This document shows positions 15,786-23,492 of a stretch of 24,840 nucleotides of DNA, in pieces (position 1 is the first letter of the stretch; each line of letters starts with the position of its first letter). A program made the position numbers and the translations under genes. The stretch lies in contig FR896049.1 of assembly GCA_000435475.1 (NCBI GenBank), forward strand, positions 55,100 through 79,939, in the 5' to 3' direction. A model generated the notes under the pieces. It did not search any database. It saw only the letters and a program-made list of their open reading frames with translations, and was not told where the DNA came from. Origin of the DNA: Cryptobacterium sp. CAG:338 (GTDB lineage: Bacteria > Actinomycetota > Coriobacteriia > Coriobacteriales > Eggerthellaceae).

Positions 15786-17218
15786 GCAAAGGAATACTAT
15801 ATACCTGTGATTTGATTTGCTATGGTGTTGCATCTCCTGCGGCGTTTCATGACTACATTTCTCTACTAGAAAAGCGTTCAGGTAAGACGCTGAAGCAGTA
15901 TATCCATCGTGGGTTTGGGCTCAAAACGCGCGAAGGGGCAAAAGTTGTTTACAAAGACGGAACGATAGAGCAGGACACGTTAGAAGCAAACCTATGGAGC
16001 CATCTTTGGTATCACTATTTAACCAGGGAAAGCTGTTATCAATGCAAATATCATTCTCTTGAGCGTCCAGGCAATATAACCATTGGAGATTACTGGGGCG
16101 TTGAAAAGGTGCTTCCTGAGTTTAAAGACGAATGGGGAGTATCGTGTGTTTTGGTAAACGACAGGCAGGGTTTAGCCTTACTAGATCAAGCAAAAGAATA
16201 CCTTGTATTACATAAAACATCAGCATTGGATGTTGCTAATGCGGCACAGCCTATGTTGTTTAAACAGCCTGAAGGCGACAGACAAAACGTTTTTTGGAAA
16301 GTTTACGACAAGGTTGGTTTTGAGGAGGCTTGCAAATCCCTTGGATTTCTAGGATGCAAAAAATCTATCGAGCCAGTGCGACGAATAGTGTCCTCGGCTT
16401 CCCATCTGTTTATATCGGCACTAAAAGCAAAAGCTAGTATTAATAGCAAGGTTAGAAACAATGAGACAAAAGAAGTATGCAAAGGCATAGGCAACTCTGA
16501 AGAGGGTAACGAATATAGCGAGACGTTTGGGCAGTGGAACGCCCCTCTAGCTTATGCCGCAAAACATACTAGTGAAGCAATAAGAAAGCAAAGCTCTTCA
16601 GGTGGAGTATTTTATGCTCTGGCTCAAACTGTCATTAATCAAGGTGGAGTCGTATACGGCTGCGCGTTTGACGAAAACCTTAACGTTCAACATATTCGCT
16701 GTAAAACCATGGATGAAGTTGTTTGTTGCATGGGCTCAAAATACTCGCAAAGCGATCTTGGTGACTCTTTAGAAAAGGCTAATGAAGACATAAATGCTGG
16801 CAGGAATGTACTTTTTACGGGTACGCCTTGTCAGATAGCTGCGGTTCGTGCGGTATGCGAAAAACTGAAAACGTTTAGCTTATCTAACAAAATCAAAAAA
16901 GTTACTGCAAGTAAAGCAAGCAATACCGTTTTTGTTGGTGCAACTTGTCAGTCTTGCAAGGAAGCATCGGGTGTCGAAATTCCCAAGTTATTTAACAGTG
17001 CTAAGGAGTGTTGTGGTTGTACAGCCTGCATGACCTTATGCCCTCAGGGAGCAATAGAGATGAGGGCTGATTCTAAAGGATTTGCATATCCGCACATCAT
17101 TTCGAATTTATGCACGGGATGTATAAAGTGCATAAGCTCATGCAGTTTTCAAAGCAAACTAGAAAATTCTATCGATTATTTATGCCGAAATGAACGAAAA
17201 GAGGAAGAATGTCGGTAG
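15782..17218 (+). CDS. FrhB-like (F420 hydrogenase beta-subunit family) Fe-S protein with reversed domain order
   Basis: All family domains are present in one 478-residue ORF, but in the order C, N, ferredoxin instead of ferredoxin, N, C. Residues 6-185 are the FrhB C-terminal domain: YTCDLICYGVASP, CYQC at 85-88, and GNITIGDYWGVEKVLPEF. Residues about 255-360 are the N-terminal domain: KQSSSGGVFYALA, GSKYSQS, and LFTGTPCQIAAV with C350. Residues 403-456 are a double 4Fe-4S ferredoxin with C410, C413, C416, C420 and C444, C447, C450, C454. Linkers at 186-254 and 361-402 join them. ATG 15782 overlaps the previous stop as ATGA and is preceded by AAAGGAGAGG, so translation signals are intact. 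The family binds flavin and Fe-S clusters; in polysaccharide loci it accompanies pyruvyl-transferase-like genes, with unproven chemistry. Function after reshuffling is uncertain. Confidence 0.85.
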   Translation: MSKGILYTCDLICYGVASPAAFHDYISLLEKRSGKTLKQYIHRGFGLKTREGAKVVYKDGTIEQDTLEANLWSHLWYHYLTRESCYQCKYHSLERPGNITIGDYWGVEKVLPEFKDEWGVSCVLVNDRQGLALLDQAKEYLVLHKTSALDVANAAQPMLFKQPEGDRQNVFWKVYDKVGFEEACKSLGFLGCKKSIEPVRRIVSSASHLFISALKAKASINSKVRNNETKEVCKGIGNSEEGNEYSETFGQWNAPLAYAAKHTSEAIRKQSSSGGVFYALAQTVINQGGVVYGCAFDENLNVQHIRCKTMDEVVCCMGSKYSQSDLGDSLEKANEDINAGRNVLFTGTPCQIAAVRAVCEKLKTFSLSNKIKKVTASKASNTVFVGATCQSCKEASGVEIPKLFNSAKECCGCTACMTLCPQGAIEMRADSKGFAYPHIISNLCTGCIKCISSCSFQSKLENSIDYLCRNERKEEECR

Positions 17219-18321
17219 ATATTTCGGTAATAATCCCTGCTTATAATGCAGAAAAAACACTCGTGCGCTGTCTCGATAGCGTTTTGTGTCAAAAGTCAAA
17301 TTTAGAAGTAATTTTGATCGATGATTGTTCCACAGATGAGACTTTAGAGGTTTGCAAAGAGTATCAGTCTAGATATGACAATGTCTGTGTTATTCGTAAC
17401 TCAAATAATATTGGACAGGGTTTATCGCGCAATGTAGGGATTAAAAAAGCAGTCGGTAGGTATCTCGCTTTCGTAGATGCAGACGATATGATTTCTGAAT
17501 ACATGTTTGAGGATTTATTCTCCTTAGCATGTGCGGGCGATTACGACATTGTTGGCTGTAGTCTTAAAGAAATAAATGAGGAAGAGCTATCGAAAAACAA
17601 TTTCGATATTTTCGTTAATCAACTTGCCAAACAACGGGTTCGAAGTGTTGAGAGCTTCGATAAAGAAGGTATCGAGTCGGTTTTGATATCTGCCTTGATT
17701 GGAGGGGTCGTCGAAGAACCTCTTGAGAAAGTGCTTCCTTGGTCTCCATGTACGTATCTTTATCGAACTAACTTAATAAAAGCTAACGGTATCGTGTTTC
17801 TCTCTGAGAGAGTTACTTACAGTGAGGATTTATTCTTTAATCTTGATGCATTTCGAAAGGCGAATAGTTGCGCGATAACAACTACGGAATACTACTTTTA
17901 TTTAAATAATCCCCTTTCTACCGTGCATCGTTATCATGATCCAGTAAGTAAATGTGAAAAGTTACTTACATATACGGGGAAAAGTAAAAGTTTATTTCGA
18001 AAGGCTCAGGTAAGAATTTTCAACACGTTTGTTGAAAGTTTGCTTCGACTAGCAACCGATAACTCTATTCCCTGGGTAAAAAAATGCATTATTGCAAAAA
18101 AACTAAATTCTACCAGCGTATTTATTGATTCGTTCTTAAATGTATCTACAAATGATCTTACTTTTCCAAGCAAAATATTTTTGATGTGCGCCAGAAAAAA
18201 ATGGACGATTCTTGAATTAACTCTTGTTTATGCGGCAACAATAAAGAATCAAATTCTTGATTTATTTCATCAAGGAAGAGGAAGTTTGTCTACAACAGCA
18301 GACAGGAAGCAACATTTATAA
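17209..18321 (+). CDS. Family 2 glycosyltransferase (copy 2 of a paralogous pair)
   Basis: A 370-residue paralogue of the transferase at 10705. The N-terminal 100 residues are collinear without gaps, including ISVIIPAYNAEKT, DDCSTD, VCKEYQSRY, NIGQGLSRN and the DxD motif D90-A-D-D. Similarity continues through LPWSPCTYLYR, SEDLFFNLDA, EYYFYLNNP and KCEKLL. A longer central insertion near residues 128-160 differs from copy 1. ATG 17209 follows AGAGGA and overlaps the FrhB-like stop by 10 bp. It is the last gene of the locus. No clear terminator follows before the rpsA promoter. Donor and acceptor are unknown. Confidence 0.88.
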   Translation: MSVDISVIIPAYNAEKTLVRCLDSVLCQKSNLEVILIDDCSTDETLEVCKEYQSRYDNVCVIRNSNNIGQGLSRNVGIKKAVGRYLAFVDADDMISEYMFEDLFSLACAGDYDIVGCSLKEINEEELSKNNFDIFVNQLAKQRVRSVESFDKEGIESVLISALIGGVVEEPLEKVLPWSPCTYLYRTNLIKANGIVFLSERVTYSEDLFFNLDAFRKANSCAITTTEYYFYLNNPLSTVHRYHDPVSKCEKLLTYTGKSKSLFRKAQVRIFNTFVESLLRLATDNSIPWVKKCIIAKKLNSTSVFIDSFLNVSTNDLTFPSKIFLMCARKKWTILELTLVYAATIKNQILDLFHQGRGSLSTTADRKQHL

Positions 18322-18674
18322 GCACTGCAAAGCGTAGTGGATCTAGAGATCGCAAATAAACCGCTTCTATTAATTCCAATATAACAACGAAGAAGAATTT
18401 TCAAAAACAGCAGATCTTAGGTATCAAAAAATTAACCTGTGTTGTTCAAATGTAAACCCGTGTAAATTACGACAAAAAAGTGGAAGAAAGTCTCTTTAGA
18501 TAGCACCCATATGATATACTGGCCTGGTCTGTCAAGAGGGCAGGCATTGAAACTATAGGCCCCCGAGACATGTTTGCTGTTGGCGCATAGATCTACGCGT
18601 AGCATGCATGGTTAATGTTTGAAACCGCAAACACGTACGAAGGGTCCCTGATTACATTTTGAAAGGGGTCCGTT
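18322..18674 (+). other. Intergenic region and 5' leader of rpsA
   Basis: No gene is seen in these 353 bases. The first half is A+T-rich and ends the polysaccharide locus without an obvious terminator. The second half, after the promoter at 18512-18520, is a leader of about 150 bases. It has several small inverted repeats: GCCTG/CAGGC near 18522-18545, the palindrome CTACGCGTAG near 18593, and TGTTTG/CAAACA near 18616. A CCCT upstream of the ribosome binding site could pair with AGGGG at 18664-18668. Control of S1 synthesis through this leader is plausible but not shown. Confidence 0.4.
18512..18520 (+). promoter_or_regulatory. Extended -10 promoter of rpsA
   Basis: TGATATACT gives a TGn extension directly before TATACT (18515-18520). 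There is no good -35 hexamer 17 bases upstream, which is common for extended -10 promoters. Transcription would start near 18527. Confidence 0.55.
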
Positions 18675-19838
18675 TTGACCGAAATCAAGAACACCTCCGT
18701 TATTGATTTTCAGGACATTTCTGATGAAGAAATGAACCAGATGATCGATGGCACCTTGACCGACTTCGACGAGGGCGATCTTATCGACGGTACCGTTGTT
18801 AAGATTGAGCACGATGAAGTTCTCGTTGACATCGGATTCAAGAGCGAGGGCGTTATTCCTGCTCGCGAGCTTTCCATCCGTAAGGACGCAGATCCTTCTG
18901 AGGTTGTAAACCTGGGTGACAAGATCGAGGCACTGGTTCTCCAGAAGGAGGACAAGGACGGCCGCCTCATCCTTTCCAAGAAGCGCGCAGAGTACGAGCG
19001 TGCTTGGATTCAGGTTGAGGATAAATTCAAGGCTGGCGAAGTTGTTACTGGTGAAGTTATCGAAGTTGTTAAGGGTGGCTTGATCCTTGACATCGGTCTT
19101 CGTGGCTTCTTGCCTGCATCTTTGGTTGACCTTCGTCGCGTTAAGGATCTTTCTGCTTATCTTGGTACCGAAATTGAAGCTCGCGTTATCGAGATGGATC
19201 GCAACCGCAACAACGTTGTTCTTTCTCGTCGTGTTCTTCTTGAAGAAGGCCGCAAGAATGAGCGCGCTGAAATTCTGGAGAAGCTCTCTAAGGGCATGCG
19301 CCTGAAGGGTACCGTTTCTTCTATCGTAGACTTCGGTGCATTTGTTGACCTTGGCGGTATTGATGGTCTGATTCACATCTCTGAGCTTTCTTGGAGCCAC
19401 GTAAATCATCCTTCCGAGGTTGTTAAGGTTGGCGAAGAAGTTGAGGTTGAGGTTCTCGACGTTGATCTTCAGCGTGAGCGCATCTCCTTGGGTCTCAAGC
19501 AGACCACCGAGGATCCTTGGACCAAGCTTGTTGAAACCTATCCTGTAGGTACTGTTGTAGACGGCAAGGTTACCAAGATCGTTCCATTCGGTGCATTCAT
19601 CGAGCTCGGTGCTAACGTAGAAGGCTTGGTACACATCTCTGAGATGGCCATGAAGCACATTGATTCACCTGCTCAGGTAGTTCATGTGGGCGATACCGTA
19701 AAGGTAAAGGTTATGGACGTAAACGTAGAGCGTCGTCGCATTTCCTTGTCCATGAAGGCTGCTGCTGAAGAGCTGGGCATTGAAATTGAAGTAGCTGAAC
19801 CTGAAAACAAGGAAGAAGCTGCTGCTGACGCTGAGTAG
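18675..19838 (+). CDS. rpsA: 30S ribosomal protein S1
   Basis: A 387-residue protein with four S1 RNA-binding domains at about residues 33-103, 119-185, 206-275 and 290-361, followed by an acidic tail rich in Glu and Ala. The four-domain architecture and stretches such as EGVIPARELSIRKDADPSEV, VVKGGLILDIGLRGFLPASL and DFGAFVDLGGIDGLIHISEL match actinobacterial S1. It helps the 30S subunit bind and unfold mRNA. The start is an unusual TTG (18675-18677), supported by GAAAGGGG 6 bases upstream. The strong codon bias gives a 348-codon shadow ORF on the other strand. It has its own promoter and terminator, so it is a single-gene unit. Confidence 0.97.
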   Translation: MTEIKNTSVIDFQDISDEEMNQMIDGTLTDFDEGDLIDGTVVKIEHDEVLVDIGFKSEGVIPARELSIRKDADPSEVVNLGDKIEALVLQKEDKDGRLILSKKRAEYERAWIQVEDKFKAGEVVTGEVIEVVKGGLILDIGLRGFLPASLVDLRRVKDLSAYLGTEIEARVIEMDRNRNNVVLSRRVLLEEGRKNERAEILEKLSKGMRLKGTVSSIVDFGAFVDLGGIDGLIHISELSWSHVNHPSEVVKVGEEVEVEVLDVDLQRERISLGLKQTTEDPWTKLVETYPVGTVVDGKVTKIVPFGAFIELGANVEGLVHISEMAMKHIDSPAQVVHVGDTVKVKVMDVNVERRRISLSMKAAAEELGIEIEVAEPENKEEAAADAE

Positions 19839-19870
19839 TACTCAGAATAGTACGCGCCTAAGCATTTATA

Positions 19871-19905
19871 AAAACGAGATCACTTCGGTGGTCTCGTTTT
19901 TTTGT
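19871..19905 (+). terminator. Rho-independent terminator of rpsA
   Basis: AACGAGATCAC (19873-19883) pairs with GTGGTCTCGTT (19888-19898) around a TTCG tetraloop, and seven T follow (19897-19903). It is a textbook strong terminator. Confidence 0.93.
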
Positions 19906-20016
19906 TTGCTTTAAATTCGTCAAAGGTGCAGAGATTTCCGCTGATCAGACACTATTTCTACTTTGCGGACATCAGCTTTATAACCCAGAGAGGTCTTCGG
20001 GAGAACGGATTATTTC

Positions 20017-20050
20017 AAAAGACTTACCTTATAAGGTAAGTCTTTTCTTG
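20017..20050. terminator. Second hairpin terminator, bidirectional
   Basis: AAAAGACTTACC (20017-20028) and GGTAAGTCTTTT (20035-20046) form a perfect 12-bp stem around TTATAA. Both sides have A/T runs, so it could stop transcripts in either direction. It lies 110 bases beyond the rpsA terminator with no recognised gene between them. Confidence 0.75.
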
Positions 20051-20121
20051 CAAGGTTCAAAGAAGGCGCTGCCTTGGAAACTTTAGATTTATAGGACAAA
20101 TGTATTGATGTTCTTAGCTGT

Positions 20122-20149
20122 TTACCAAGGGTTACTTTTGGTGTATACC
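20122..20149 (+). promoter_or_regulatory. Predicted promoter of the metal-export pair
   Basis: TTACCA (20122-20127) and TATACC (20144-20149) are 16 bases apart, each 4 of 6 to consensus. The expected start lies at the edge of the dyads just downstream, so repression by a metal sensor would be natural. Confidence 0.4.
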
Positions 20150-20195
20150 TAGTAATAGTTAGCTACAGCTAATTTCTGTAGTTAGGTGAGGTATA
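20144..20195. promoter_or_regulatory. Nested dyads, possible metalloregulator operator
   Basis: Three inverted repeats overlap: TATACCT/AGGTATA as outer arms (20144-20150 and 20189-20195), TTAGC-TACA-GCTAA (20159-20172) and CTACAG/CTGTAG (20163-20168 and 20176-20181). They cover the predicted transcription start of the metal-export genes. The TTAGC-N4-GCTAA dyad faintly recalls DtxR/MntR-type sites. No regulator gene is adjacent. Confidence 0.4.
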
Positions 20196-20219
20196 TTTCG
20201 AAAGTAAAGGAGATGGAGC

Positions 20220-20654
20220 ATGAATCCAGGATTGTTAGTAGGAGCTGGCTTTTTACTTGGCAGTGTTGGGGTGAAAGCGCTTACCAGCAATAAGGCAAAA
20301 CAAGTTTATGTCAAGGGTATTGTCCAAGGAATGCGCGCAAAAGAAGAAGTTCAGACAATGGTAGATGAGGCTCGAGCAGAATTCGACGATCTCCTTGCTG
20401 AGGCGGGTTATACCAAGGAATTAGAGGATGGAGAACAGGACGGAGCAGAAACAGCTTCTCATAACGAGGACGAAGGCGAATCAAGCGACGATGAGGATGA
20501 TAAGTCTGCGCGTAAAACCTCAAAAACTTCTTCAGTAATTGATGAAGCGGCAAAACAAGCAAAAAAGGCAGCAGCGCGTGCTTCTAAAGTTGGTGTGGGC
20601 AAGGGCGCCGGCCATGGTGGTCGCGGCCATGGCCACGGTCGAGCTGGAAAGTAG
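20220..20654 (+). CDS. PacL/DUF6110-like membrane-anchored His-rich protein
   Basis: A 144-residue protein encoded just before a metal P-type ATPase. Residues 3-22 are a Gly-rich hydrophobic segment (PGLLVGAGFLLGSVGVKALT) that should anchor it in the membrane. It is followed by KAKQVYVKGIVQGMRAKEEV and a helical VDEARAEFDDLLAEAGY. Next come an acidic Asp/Glu/Ser stretch (about 68-94), a Lys/Ala-rich segment, and a C-terminal GHGGRGHGHGRAGK with four His. This plan matches DUF6110 and resembles the DUF1490 PacL proteins of mycobacteria, which sit before CtpC-type ATPases and act as metal-binding scaffolds. Ribosome binding site AAAGGAG precedes ATG 20220. The stop is 5 bp from the ATPase GTG, so they are coupled. 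The specific function here is inferred. Confidence 0.75.
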   Translation: MNPGLLVGAGFLLGSVGVKALTSNKAKQVYVKGIVQGMRAKEEVQTMVDEARAEFDDLLAEAGYTKELEDGEQDGAETASHNEDEGESSDDEDDKSARKTSKTSSVIDEAAKQAKKAAARASKVGVGKGAGHGGRGHGHGRAGK

Positions 20655-20659
20655 GAATT

Positions 20660-22784
20660 GTGAATTTCGCAATCGTGCATGAGGTTCCAGGACGTATTCG
20701 TGTGTCAGTTGGCGGAAAGATACCCGAGTCTCATGCATGTGCAATGGAGGAACGTTTACTTGCTTTACCGGCGGTAAATACGTGTGTTGCTTATCCAAAA
20801 GCTGGATCGCTTGCAGTTACGTTTAATCGAACTGAGCAAGATCGCCAAACAGTTATTGATGAACTTGAGGCACTCGATCCTTTGACGCTTACAAAAACTG
20901 ATTCGCGTGAGCTTTTGGTTCGTACTCCGCGTTTTCGGCATCTGTTTTCACAACTTGCCAATATGGTTCTTGCGCATTATGCACGGCGGATAATGCTGCC
21001 TGTCCCAGTTAAGGTAGCGTGGACTATATGGTCGGCTATACCTTTTATGAGGACAGCTTTGCAGAGTTTGCGGGTGGGCAAGTTGGATGTTCCTGTTCTT
21101 GATGCTGCTGCAATAGCTATGGGTCTAATTCAGGGAAAACCTGCAACTTCAAGTTCAACCATGCTTTTACTCCACGTAGGTGAAGCGCTTGAAGATTATA
21201 CGCAAAGGCGAACGGAAAGCGGTCTAATTCGATCGATGCTTACTCTTCCAGAAACGGTGCGCGTAGTGCGCGACGATTCTGAATTTGAAGTTGAGTTGAG
21301 TGATTTGAAAGCGGGTGATTGCGTTGTCGTGCGTACGGGACATCAAATTCCCATTGATGGAACCGTAACAAAAGGTGAAGCCGCCGTGAATCAAAGTTCC
21401 CTTACTGGTGAATCGATGCCCGTTGTTCGTGTGCGAGGGGATTCGGTTTACGCGGGGACAGTTGTTGAGGAAGGCGAGGTGTTCATCCGAATTTCAGGAT
21501 CGCCAGAAGAAAGCAAGCTACGTTCCATCGTCACGATGGTTGAGCAATCAGAGGAATTAAAATCAAGCGATCAGCGTCATATTGAACAGATGGCAGACAA
21601 GCTGGTTCCATGGAATTTCTTATTGGCGGGTATTGTTGCCGCCAGGGGTTTTTGTTGCCGCCACTACGCGTAATCTCCAAAAGACTTCTGCAGCGTTAAT
21701 GGTTGATTATTCGTGCGCTCTTCGTTTGTCGGGATCAATTGCGGTAATGGCGGCTCAGCGTGAAGGTGCGCAGGCAGGTTTTATGGTGAAGGGCTCGAAG
21801 TACTTTGACCATATGGCTCAAGCAGATACGATTGTTTTTGATAAAACGGGGACTCTAACTCAAGCGGTACCTTCGGTGCGCGAGGTGGTTGCATATAACA
21901 ATTGGGAACGCGATGAAGTGCTACGTTTAGCTGCTTGTCTGGAGGAGCATTTCCCACACCCTGTTGCACGAGCTGTGGTGAATAAAGCTTTCGAAGAAGG
22001 TTTAGAGCATCGCGAGCGTCATGCAGAAGTGGAGTATGTGGTAGCGCATGGTATTGTTTCTACTCTTGAGGGTGCTCGTGTTTTGATAGGCAGCGAGCAC
22101 TTTGTAATCGAAGACGAGGGAGTGTCTATTTCTGAAGAAGAACTGGATGCAATTCATAGTCGTTCAGAAGGTTCATCTCCTTTGTTTTTGGCGGTTGATG
22201 GAGTGTTGCGTGGCGTTATCCATATTGACGATCCATTAAAGGATGGAATAAGTGATGTGCTTGATGAGTTGCGCCGTCTTGGGTTCAAGCGTGTGGTGAT
22301 GCTTACGGGAGATAACTATCGAAGCGCTTCGCGTATTGCGCGTATTGCAGGTGTAGATGATTTTCAAGCTGATATGCTGCCCGAAGACAAATGTCGAGTG
22401 ATAGACGAGCTTCAGGAAGCTGGTCATAAAGTGGTTATGGTCGGAGATGGCGTTAATGATTCTCCTGCGCTTTCGCGTGCTTACGTAAGTGTTGCTATGG
22501 GAGCGGGAAGTGCCATTGCTCGCGAGGCGGCTGATATCGCCTTGGTAACAGATGATCTTCATTCGCTCATTGAGCTCCGACGATTAAGTGTTGCGCTCGA
22601 AAAACGGATGAAACACGGTTATTCCTTTACGGTGGCGTTTAATTCTTTGTTACTGGCGCTTGGTATTTCAGGGGTAATTACGCCTCAGATTTCTTCGGTT
22701 TTGCACAATTCAGCAACGATAGGCATATCCGCGTCTAATACCCGTCATTACTTGCCAAAAAGTTCTTCAATTGCCAGAGACTAA
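20660..22784 (+). pseudogene. P1B-type heavy-metal ATPase, interrupted by a 19-bp repeat-associated frameshift
   Basis: Two overlapping frames make one metal-exporting P-type ATPase. The first (20660-21673, GTG start) has an HMA-like N-terminus IVHEVPGRIRVSV without a CxxC, membrane segments, and the actuator motif TGES at residues 249-252. It runs to WNFLLAGIVAA and then shifts to a stop at 21671-21673. The second frame (to 22784) continues with TTRNLQKTSAALMVDYSCAL, the phosphorylation motif DKTGT (from 21840), the HP motif in EEHFPHPV, GDGVND (22443-22460) and the last membrane helices. The membrane metal motif is SCA rather than CPC. Between the frames, TTGTTGCCGCC occurs twice (21633-21643, 21652-21662). 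Removing one 19-bp unit restores a continuous protein of about 700 residues with family-typical spacing. As written the full pump cannot be made. Substrate is unknown, with Zn or Mn likely from the PacL-like partner. Confidence 0.85.
21633..21662 (+). repeat. 11-bp direct repeat causing the ATPase frameshift
   Basis: TTGTTGCCGCC at 21633-21643 recurs at 21652-21662, separated by AGGGGTTT. Recombination or slippage between the copies deletes 19 bp and changes the frame by one, which would join the two halves of the ATPase. Confidence 0.85.
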
Positions 22785-22883
22785 CCTTATTACGTCCATA
22801 CGAGAAAAATGCAGATGAGAAAAAGCTAGGGCTGGAGTTTTGCTAGCTTAGTGGACAAGATATGCTACTAGCTTTAGCCTATG

Positions 22884-22940
22884 ACACCTGAAAAGACCCC
22901 CTAAAAAAATGGAGGCTCTTTCAGGTGTTTTCTGTGTTTT
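22884..22940 (+). terminator. Rho-independent terminator after the ATPase gene
   Basis: ACACCTGAAA (from 22884) pairs with TTTCAGGTGT (to 22928), and the stem extends inward through the CCCC/GGAGG segments around a loop of A. TTTTCTGTGTTTT follows. A smaller AAGCTAG/CTAGCTT hairpin lies about 60 bases upstream. Confidence 0.8.
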
Positions 22941-23019
22941 AATTTCAGACATGTGTTCTTGGATGCAGCCATAAGAATTAGCTCTTTTGCTGGGATTTAC
23001 GATATATATGAATGATGCG

Positions 23020-23134
23020 TTATATTCCTCTTATAACGAGTGAAGCATAATCTTGGCTTTGATGAAGCAGGTGAGCAATGAACATTTTGTCGTTCTCATT
23101 GAGCTGTTGGTTGAATGATTATGCTATAGGTCAT
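23020..23134 (-). pseudogene. ParE/RelE-type toxin remnant with internal deletion
   Basis: On the reverse strand ATG 23134 overlaps the antitoxin stop (23124-23126), the usual toxin-antitoxin coupling. It reads MTYSIIIQPTAQ, like the first strand of ParE/RelE toxins, and then TGA at 23098-23096. One frame over, 23097 to 23020 reads ENDKMFIAHLLHQSQDYASL plus VIRGI and TAA, which matches the last strand and tail of such toxins (I-x-x-x-L-H-x-x-Q-D-Y). The central ~65 residues are missing. I conclude the toxin is dead through an internal deletion that also changed the frame. Confidence 0.65.
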
Positions 23135-23390
23135 ATTTTGCCCTTAGATTGTTTGTTGCTTCGAATGCATCAGTACCTAATCCCTCAACACGTTCGTGTT
23201 CGGAAATCATAATGCGCTCAAGGAGACGGGCGCGTGCATCTGCCTGTTCGAGTCTATTAAAATCAGAGCTTTTGACGCACACGAAGCGATCGTAGCCATT
23301 TTTAGTGACGATAATAGGCGTAGAACTACTGACTACCATTTCATCGAAAGCAGCTGTATCTCGTAAGTCTTAAATGAGGACGTATTGCAT
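23124..23390 (-). pseudogene. Phd/YefM-family antitoxin with a premature stop at codon 7
   Basis: From ATG 23390 the reverse strand reads MQYVLI, a TAA (23372-23370), then DLRDTAAFDEMVVSSSTPII and VTKNGYDRFVCVKSSDF. The family normally has a serine before DLR, so a single change of TCA to TAA explains the stop. The rest is intact to TAG (23124-23126): the DNA-binding N-terminal fold with PIIVTKNG and a C-terminal helical region that would bind the toxin. A shorter product from ATG 23339 (71 residues) could be made, but it lacks the first helix and strand. The partner toxin just downstream is also broken. Confidence 0.7.
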
Positions 23391-23492
23391 AAGCCCTTCT
23401 TGGTTAGTCATTTCCTTGTATATTATTATGGAATTAATTGTGGACAATGGTGAAGAAGCTGATCGATTGGCGCATACAAACATGATAGGAAT

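Noticed and set aside
15782..17218. Circular permutation of the FrhB-like protein
   Set aside because: The domain order is C-N-ferredoxin; a circular permutation of ferredoxin-N-C would give N-C-ferredoxin or C-ferredoxin-N.
18612..19658. A 348-codon reverse ORF opposite rpsA
   Set aside because: It arises from the biased codons of the S1 gene; composition is Asn/Leu-rich with no domain.
21600..21680. Programmed ribosomal frameshift in the ATPase
   Set aside because: The overlap has no convincing slippery site, and an exact 19-bp repeat unit accounts for the shift; shifting would also leave extra residues in a length-conserved membrane segment.
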